NCBI GenBank assembly: GCA_001603055.1
Contig: LVAZ01000154.1
Span: 1 to 20,069 of the forward strand
DNA: 20,069 nucleotides
Direction: 5' to 3'
Source: Victivallales bacterium Lenti_02
GTDB taxonomy: Bacteria; Verrucomicrobiota; Lentisphaeria; Oligosphaerales; Lenti-02
In this document: one piece after another, positions 14,869 through 20,069 of the stretch
How positions within the stretch are numbered: the first letter of the stretch is position 1
Layout of the letters: every line of letters starts with the position of its first letter
The notes under the pieces: generated by a model
What the model was told of the DNA's origin: nothing
Database searches by the model: none
The model's input: only the letters and a program-made list of their open reading frames with translations
Position numbers and translations under genes: made by a program

Positions 14869-15293
14869 GCGAAATCGAAGTCTGCGCGGCAGTCATCCGC
14901 CGGGACGGGCGCCTTTTGCTGGCCACCCGTCCCGGCGGTTCCCATTTGGCGGGAAAATGGGAGTTTCCCGGCGGCAAGCTCCATGCCGGGGAGACTCCCG
15001 AGGCCTGCATCGTGCGGGAAATCCGGGAGGAACTGGGCGTGGACATGTTCGCCCCCGTCCCCTTCTGCGACCTCCGCCATGCCTATCCGGGCAAGAGGAT
15101 TCTCCTGTATTTCCTGTTCGGCGAGCTGGCGGCCGACGCCGTTCCCCGCGGCCACGAGGGCCAGGAATGCGGCTGGTTCACTCTGGGCGAACTCCGGCAA
15201 CTGGACTTGGCCGGGGCGGACGCTGTTTTCGCCCATCTGCTCGAAACCGACCCCGGCAGCCCCTGGCGGGAACTGCGCGCCACGCTGGCCTGA
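14865..15293 (+). CDS. MutT-type Nudix hydrolase
   Basis: 142-residue cytoplasmic Nudix pyrophosphatase, probably an (8-oxo-)dGTP-type nucleotide-cleaning enzyme. The Nudix box G-x5-E-x7-R-E-U-x-E-E-x-G-U is complete at residues 37-59 (Gly37, Glu43, Arg51-Glu52, Glu55-Glu56, Gly58). The flanking segments are classic MutT: EVCAAVIRRDGRLLLATRP before and KWEFPGGK around the box, then YFLFGEL. It starts at TTG 14865, which overlaps the pal stop (TTGA). No ATG lies near the expected N-terminus and homology starts here, so translational coupling to pal is likely. It is close to the usual MutT length of about 130 residues, with a slightly extended C-terminus. The precise nucleotide substrate cannot be read from sequence. 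Confidence 0.91.
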   Translation: MSEIEVCAAVIRRDGRLLLATRPGGSHLAGKWEFPGGKLHAGETPEACIVREIREELGVDMFAPVPFCDLRHAYPGKRILLYFLFGELAADAVPRGHEGQECGWFTLGELRQLDLAGADAVFAHLLETDPGSPWRELRATLA

Positions 15294-15301
15294 CCCCGGC
15301 G

Positions 15302-15327
15302 CGCCACGCCGGATAGCGAGCGTGGCG
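15302..15327. terminator. Hairpin between convergent Nudix and toroid genes
   Basis: CGCCACGC (15302-15309) pairs perfectly with GCGTGGCG (15320-15327) around a ten-base loop. It lies 8 bases after the Nudix stop and 22 bases before the end of the opposing gene. There is no T-tract, but the position and perfect stem suggest a bidirectional transcription stop. Confidence 0.5.
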
Positions 15328-15349
15328 TTCCATTGCCGGGAAGGGGCGG

Positions 15350-17668
15350 TCACTGTCCTTTGGCGATGGCGGCGATCTCCTCGGGGGAGAGCAGCCGGCT
15401 CAGAACTTGCAGGTCGCCGTGGACATCGATGCGGGAGTACCCGCCGCCGCTGTGGCTGGTGTAGCCGAGCGTGAGCGGGCGGGCGGCGTAGGAGGACAGG
15501 GGCGAACCGGTGCCGGTGGCGCTGCCCGCCTCCCGGCCGTCGATGTACACCCGCAAGATGCGGCTGCCGTCCTCGCCTTTCCCGTCGTAGGTGACGGCGA
15601 GCCAGCGGGGTTCCTCCCGGTCCCGGAGGTCGAAGGCCACCTGCAAGGGATTCTTTCCCCGGGTCTGGAATTCGTTGCTGGAAAGGTGGTAGCGGAAGGC
15701 GCAGAGGAAGCGCCGGTCGTCGTGGGGAAGAACCCGGAGGACGATGGAGAACTGGTCGTCGTCGCCGAAGGCGGCGGGTGGCTCGTTCACGGCGAGCACA
15801 TGGCTTCTGCCGTCGAAGCGCCAGACCCCGTCCTCCCCTTTGGCCGGGGGTTGCGGTTGCCTGCGCTCTTCGGGAGGGCGCGGCTTGGGCAGCGGGTCGG
15901 TGCGGAGCTGGGCCCAGACGGCCTGATAGTCGTAGGTGCGCCCGCGCCCGTCGAACTGCCCGTGGATGTAGCCCCGGCTGCCGACATAGACCGGCACGAG
16001 TTCCGGTTCGCCGCGCAGCACCGCTTCGAGAGTGAGCAGGGCCAGCGGCTCGCGGGTGTTGAAATTGGCGTAGCGGTGCTCGGGGCCGGGCATGAAGAAT
16101 CCGTGGTGGAAACGGGCGGCGACCATGCGGTCGGCGAGATTCCGGGCCGTGTCCAGATAGGCCGTCCGGGGCGACACGCGGTAGAGTTCGAGGAGGGCGA
16201 AAATCAGTTCGGGGTCGGGGGAGGCGTCGGCGCCGTCCAGCCTGGCCGCGCCCTGCGGGGTTTCCCCGATTTCGCCCAGGCCGAGGCCGCGGGCCATGGC
16301 ACGGGCGGTTTGCCAGAGGCTGTCGCGCCGGGTCTGCCGGTAGGCGCGGGTGTAGGCGGCCAGGTGGGTGGCGCTCGCCCGGCTGGCCCGATAGGGTTCG
16401 CCCTCGCGGCCGACGCCGTAGCCGGTGCGCGGGATTTTCAGCCCGGTGACATCGGTGCCGTCGGACCACATGGGGCGGAAGTGGTTGGTCTCGGGATCGT
16501 AGGCATGGCGGGCATGGGCTTCGAGATGGTCGGCGGCGTCGGCGGCGAACCAGGCCGCCTTGTCGCCGACGGTTTCCGCGAGCGCCAGTTGCACCAGAGT
16601 GTACCAGGGGAAACCGCCGCTGCCCGACCAGACCCAGCCCTCGCGGGCGACCAGCAGCCCGTCGGCGGCCAGTTTGTCCTTCACCGGGTTGTAGAATTCG
16701 TCGCCGGGGTCCGAGCTGCCGGAACGGCCGAACTTGTTCTCGATGCGGTCGCCGAAGGTGCTGCCGGTGAAGCGGCCGACCAGCGGGCCTTCGGCGGCGG
16801 GTTCGCGCTGGCGCCGCGGCTTGCTGTACTGGTAGGTGCCCATGCCGGTGTCCGGGTGGCGGGCCTTGGTGTACATGCCGCCCATGCGCAGCGCCCAGTC
16901 GAGCGCGCCCTGTTCCCCGGCCAGGGCGTACAGCATGCCCCCGGCATAGATCAGATCGGCCCCCGCGTTGAGGAAGGTCAGGCCGTCGCCCTCGAAATAG
17001 GGCTGGGGATCGGCGAAGGGGCGGTCCCAGACATCGGCGGCGGGCGGCGGACCGTCATGATAGCGGGAGTGGCGGTTCATGTCGAGGACGCCCCAATCCG
17101 TCACATGCCCGGCCCACAGCGCCCGGACGAACTGGGTGGTGATCCCGGGGTCCACGTCCCACATCAGCTCGTAGAAGGGGAAGTTGCTCTTGAACTCGTG
17201 GCAGTTGGCGTCGAAGCGCCCGACCGGATTCAGGTTCTGCAAGTCGATGAACTGGTGGCCGCCCCAGCGCAGCTTGCCGCAGGGCGAGCGCAGGTGGTCG
17301 AAGTGGTAGCGGACGGCGTCGCGGGCGGCCTGTTCGTAGCGTTCCTCCCCGGTCAGGCGGGTGAGCCCGCGCAGGACGCGGAACAAGGTCTGCTGGCTGG
17401 CGAGATTGTGGATGATGTAGGACCGACCGTCATGCCACCAGAGGGCGGGGTCTCCCGAGACGGGGTCGATGCCGTCGGCGAGCAGCGGGGTGTTCCGGCC
17501 GCTCCAGCGGTCGCGCCCGCGTTCGAGAACCTGGTCGGCGAAAGCGGCGACCAGGGCCAGCCTTTGGTCGTCGCTTGGCTGCCGCTGAATTCTCTCCTGT
17601 CCGAGCAGGGGAGTCAATCCCATGACTGCCGCCATTCCTGCCGCCCATCCCGCTTTGGTGAATGCCAT
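15350..17668 (-). CDS. Secreted alpha/alpha-toroid (pectate-lyase-like) protein with C-terminal LamG domain
   Basis: 772-residue exported protein. It starts MAFTKAGWAAGMAAVMGLTP, a signal peptide ending near residue 23. Residues about 30-540 are a helix-rich alpha/alpha-toroid with characteristic SYIIHNLASQQTLFRVL, RYHFDHLRSPCGKLRWGGHQ, HEFKSNFPFYELMWDVDP and DWGVLDMNRHSRYHDG segments, which I associate with uncharacterised pectate-lyase-like exoenzymes of polysaccharide degraders. After a proline-rich linker, residues about 610-772 form a LamG/concanavalin-like jelly roll (FSIVLRVLP, LAVTYDGKGE, RVYIDGREAG, LSPEEIAAIAKG). The ATG has GGAAGG 7 bases upstream. A conserved His/Arg/Tyr-rich centre is visible, but I cannot assign catalytic residues. 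Lyase activity on uronate polymers is inference; a glycosidase or epimerase is possible. Confidence 0.77.
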   Translation of the reverse strand: MAFTKAGWAAGMAAVMGLTPLLGQERIQRQPSDDQRLALVAAFADQVLERGRDRWSGRNTPLLADGIDPVSGDPALWWHDGRSYIIHNLASQQTLFRVLRGLTRLTGEERYEQAARDAVRYHFDHLRSPCGKLRWGGHQFIDLQNLNPVGRFDANCHEFKSNFPFYELMWDVDPGITTQFVRALWAGHVTDWGVLDMNRHSRYHDGPPPAADVWDRPFADPQPYFEGDGLTFLNAGADLIYAGGMLYALAGEQGALDWALRMGGMYTKARHPDTGMGTYQYSKPRRQREPAAEGPLVGRFTGSTFGDRIENKFGRSGSSDPGDEFYNPVKDKLAADGLLVAREGWVWSGSGGFPWYTLVQLALAETVGDKAAWFAADAADHLEAHARHAYDPETNHFRPMWSDGTDVTGLKIPRTGYGVGREGEPYRASRASATHLAAYTRAYRQTRRDSLWQTARAMARGLGLGEIGETPQGAARLDGADASPDPELIFALLELYRVSPRTAYLDTARNLADRMVAARFHHGFFMPGPEHRYANFNTREPLALLTLEAVLRGEPELVPVYVGSRGYIHGQFDGRGRTYDYQAVWAQLRTDPLPKPRPPEERRQPQPPAKGEDGVWRFDGRSHVLAVNEPPAAFGDDDQFSIVLRVLPHDDRRFLCAFRYHLSSNEFQTRGKNPLQVAFDLRDREEPRWLAVTYDGKGEDGSRILRVYIDGREAGSATGTGSPLSSYAARPLTLGYTSHSGGGYSRIDVHGDLQVLSRLLSPEEIAAIAKGQ

Positions 17669-17694
17669 CGTGCTGCCTTCCGGTTGTCGGGGTC

Positions 17695-17723
17695 GGCCCC
17701 GTCCCGCAGCGGGGACGGGGGCC
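17695..17723 (-). terminator. GC-rich hairpin between two co-directional secreted-protein genes
   Basis: On the plus strand 17695-17705 pairs with 17712-17723 through eleven base pairs with one bulged G. It lies between the end of the GH99-like gene (17796) and the start of the toroid gene (17668), suggesting they are separately transcribed or attenuated. No T-tract follows on the minus strand. Confidence 0.45.
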
Positions 17724-17795
17724 GGTTGTGGATCAAGGAAGGAAACACCGTAGCGACCTATGCGCCGAATGCCAGCCCAAAAGGCGCTCCCGGCG

Positions 17796-20069
17796 TCATC
17801 GGGCGGCGGCGAGAGCGGCGATTTCCTCGGCGGTGAGGGGGCGGTTGTGGATGCGGAGATCGTCCATGCTGCCCTGGAAGCAGGCGGTCTTGCCGCCGTA
17901 GGCGCCGATGGTGATGGTGCGACGGCTCCGCTGGATGAGGCCGGGCCGGTCGAGTTCGCCGACCAGTTGGCCGTTCACATAGAGCCGCATGGTCCGGTTG
18001 TCGAAGGTGGCGGCCACATGGCTCCAGACCCCGACGGGCAGTTCCTCGGGCGAGTGCAGGCTGTGGCTCCACTGCTGCTTGGGAATCTGCCAGGCGACTC
18101 TGCCGCTGCCGAAGCCGAGCCGGTAGCCCTCGTGCCCGCCCTGGATGCTGGACAGCATCCAGCGGTCGCCCTGTTTCGCGACGCTGGGCTTGCACCAGAG
18201 CGAGACGGTGATCCCCGAGGTCGGGAAAAAGGCGGGATGGGCAGGCAGAGTGACGGAGCCGTCGCCGCAGACCAGGACATGGCCGCCCCGGTCGGCGGCG
18301 GTATCCAGCCCGCTGCCGAGGGTGAAGCCGTGGCCGGCCAGATCGGCGAACGTGCCGTCGGGCTGGGGATCGAAGCCCCAGTGGGCCACCAGATCGCCGA
18401 CGATGCGGCGGGGTTTCCAGGGGGGGAACTCGCCATAGCCGTCGCGGACGGCCTGGTAGCGGCGTTCGGGGGGTTCGAGGCCCACGTCCTCGGGAATGAT
18501 GTCGGTCACTTCCTCGGGCGCCCATTCGGTGCAGAACACCCGTTTGATGGCGTTGACGAAGGAGAAGCCGAGGCCGCTCACCGGCTCGATGTAGTGGCCC
18601 TCGCCGAACTCGGTCCAGTTGTCGAAGACCATCATCCGGCTGTGCCAGAGACCGGCGGGCTTGGCGTCCACCAGTTCCTTGGCGTCGCGGCAGGCGGCCT
18701 CGAAGTTGGCGGCGTCCGGATTGGCGTGGTAGCGGCTGAAACGGAGCCAGGGGCGCTGGTCCCAGCCCATGACCACGTTGGGGATGTCGGGCAGGGGGGA
18801 GGCGTCGCGGCGGCGCTCCCATTCGCCGCGGAAGAGCTTGAGGCTGTCGGCATGGTTGGTGTAGGGGATGCCTTCCTCGTCGCGGTTGACGATGACTTCG
18901 CCCTGGGGGAAGAGCCCGTAGCCGCTGACGGCGTCCCAGCCCTCGGCGGTCATCCGCTGCTGGAGTTCGGGATTGGCGCGGTCAAGACAGCCGATCAGGC
19001 GCAGGCCAGCGAAGCCGCGGGCGCGGCACTGCTCGCGCATGGCGTCGAAGGTTCGTCGCGTGCCTTCGGTGCCGCCAAGCTGGGGACCGACCCGCTCGGG
19101 ACGCCAGACGAAGAGCACGGGCTGGTTGTCGATCTTGAGATACGAGGGATGGGTGAAGTAGTTCTCGATCCAGAAGGGCAGGAGGTTGTCGAGCATGTCG
19201 GCGGCATCCTTCACCCCTTCGGCGCAGCCGTTCTCCCACATGATGGTGAAGGTGAAGCGGTCCCGGTAGCGGGCCTCGAAGAGCCCCTCGTGGACGGCGT
19301 GGCCGAGACTCTGCTGGATCACCGGGTCCAGAGTGCTGCGGTACCAGCAGTAGATGAAGCCGTTGATGCCGTGGTCGAGGGCGTACTTGATGTGCCAGTC
19401 GGCCACCTCGGGCGTGCCCTCGTCGTACCAGCCGATGGCGGGACGGCGGTCGGGCCAGGGCTCGATGAGGCCCCAGCCCATATGGGTGCCCTCCTTCCAC
19501 AGGGCGCAGTAGTGCATGAGATTGATGTAGTCGGTGGTGGCGGGAATGGGCTCGGGGACATAGCCCGTGCGGGGAACGTCCACCGGGGGCAGAAACTCGA
19601 TGGTGTGCGCGGCGGCGGCGACGCGCCCGCCGGCACCGCTGGCGGTCACCCGCGCCTCGCCCCGCACCGGTTCCGTAGCACGGATGCGCCAGGAGATCAG
19701 ATCGACGGTCTCGCGGCCGAGGAACTCGATGGTGCGGCGCGGCGGATCGAGCAGGGTCACGCCGGGGGGGACGGCCACCTCGACGGCGACGTTCTCCGCG
19801 TCGCCCCCGAGGTTGTTGACCGTGGCGATGAGGGTTTCCTCGCGGTCGGTGCGCAGTTTGGCGCGGCCGGGGGCGAAGCTGCGGACGCGCAGCAGGGGCC
19901 GCCCCTCGGGCCGGGCGGAGAGGACGAACCGTTCGGCGCGGACGTCCGGCCCGGCGGCGAAATACAGTCCCAGCCGGTGGACGGTGCCATGCCAGAACTC
20001 GAAATCCGGGCCTTCCAGGATCAGGGTCCGCCCGTGGTCCGGCACGGTGAAGGGGATGGTGCCGTAGCC
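17796..20069 (-). CDS. GH99/WbsX-like domain protein with C-terminal LamG domain (5'-truncated by window edge)
   Basis: The reading frame stays open to the right edge (757 residues visible; GTG at 20045 is internal to the open frame), so the true N-terminus is outside. The visible N-terminal part is beta-rich (LGLYFAAGPDVRAERFVLSA, then an Ig-like VNNLGGDAENVAVEV). The middle resembles the GH99-like/WbsX domain: INLMHYCALWKEG, IGWYDEGTPEVADWHIKYA, DHGINGFIYCWYRST, NYFTHPSYLKIDNQPVLFVW and DNWTEFGEGHYIEP, where the last equals the family NEWxEGxxxEP site. The final 200 residues are a LamG jelly roll (VSLWCKPS, WSHVAATFDN, LYVNGQLVGELD, MDDLRIHNRPLT, EEIAALAAA). It probably cleaves or binds mannose-containing or other glycans outside the cell; activity and substrate are inference. 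Confidence 0.82.
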   Translation of the reverse strand, partial: GYGTIPFTVPDHGRTLILEGPDFEFWHGTVHRLGLYFAAGPDVRAERFVLSARPEGRPLLRVRSFAPGRAKLRTDREETLIATVNNLGGDAENVAVEVAVPPGVTLLDPPRRTIEFLGRETVDLISWRIRATEPVRGEARVTASGAGGRVAAAAHTIEFLPPVDVPRTGYVPEPIPATTDYINLMHYCALWKEGTHMGWGLIEPWPDRRPAIGWYDEGTPEVADWHIKYALDHGINGFIYCWYRSTLDPVIQQSLGHAVHEGLFEARYRDRFTFTIMWENGCAEGVKDAADMLDNLLPFWIENYFTHPSYLKIDNQPVLFVWRPERVGPQLGGTEGTRRTFDAMREQCRARGFAGLRLIGCLDRANPELQQRMTAEGWDAVSGYGLFPQGEVIVNRDEEGIPYTNHADSLKLFRGEWERRRDASPLPDIPNVVMGWDQRPWLRFSRYHANPDAANFEAACRDAKELVDAKPAGLWHSRMMVFDNWTEFGEGHYIEPVSGLGFSFVNAIKRVFCTEWAPEEVTDIIPEDVGLEPPERRYQAVRDGYGEFPPWKPRRIVGDLVAHWGFDPQPDGTFADLAGHGFTLGSGLDTAADRGGHVLVCGDGSVTLPAHPAFFPTSGITVSLWCKPSVAKQGDRWMLSSIQGGHEGYRLGFGSGRVAWQIPKQQWSHSLHSPEELPVGVWSHVAATFDNRTMRLYVNGQLVGELDRPGLIQRSRRTITIGAYGGKTACFQGSMDDLRIHNRPLTAEEIAALAAAR

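Noticed and set aside
15407..17836. An 809-codon plus-strand frame over the toroid gene
   Set aside because: Gly/Ala/Val-rich shadow without domain; the minus strand has a signal peptide, toroid blocks and a LamG tail.

Overview
The window is high-GC DNA from a Gram-negative bacterium. It carries a Pal lipoprotein, secreted carbohydrate-active proteins with signal peptides, and several probable TTG starts. Four large proteins have carbohydrate-active or lectin-like architectures (a clan GH-A glycosidase, a parallel beta-helix protein, an alpha/alpha-toroid lyase-like protein and a GH99/WbsX-like protein), three of them with C-terminal LamG-like modules, and there is a free-standing URO-D-family protein. 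That mix is typical of polysaccharide-degrading PVC bacteria (Lentisphaerota, Kiritimatiellota, Planctomycetota) and similar uncultured phyla such as Hydrogenedentota. This taxonomic reading is inference; no rRNA or marker set is present.

Layout. 1-979 (-): the N-terminal half of indolepyruvate ferredoxin oxidoreductase alpha subunit (iorA), cut by the window edge. 980-1163: an intergenic region with a probable iorA promoter and two short tandem repeats around a hairpin. 1164-8081 (-): four co-directional genes in transcription order: beta-helix protein, M42 aminopeptidase, recO and a secreted clan GH-A glycosidase. The first three are tightly coupled by overlapping stop/start codons. 8082-8260: a divergent promoter region. 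8261-10216 (+): alanine racemase (alr) followed 3 bp later by an aldo/keto reductase. 10323-10897 (+): an overlapping DUF433/DUF5615 pair, a likely type II toxin-antitoxin module, with a palindrome upstream and a hairpin downstream. 10943-11932 (-): a URO-D-family protein. 12110-14113 (+): a large protein with eight tandem four-cysteine zinc-ribbon-like units fused to a degenerate SGNH-hydrolase domain. 14236-15293 (+): pal lipoprotein and an overlapping MutT/Nudix gene. 15350-20069 (-): two more secreted carbohydrate-related proteins, an alpha/alpha-toroid pectate-lyase-like protein and a GH99/WbsX-like protein truncated by the window edge.

How the genes fit together. The secreted glycosidase, beta-helix, toroid and GH99-like proteins are consistent with plant or algal polysaccharide breakdown. 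The housekeeping genes (iorA, recO, alr, pal, Nudix) are scattered between them rather than forming one pathway. The most unusual gene is the zinc-ribbon array/SGNH fusion. Its expected catalytic serine is replaced by aspartate and its block III Gly/Asn signature is missing, so it looks like a binding protein built on a dead hydrolase fold.

No stretch longer than 300 bases lacks a gene. I saw no tRNA, rRNA, CRISPR array, insertion sequence or riboswitch that I could support.
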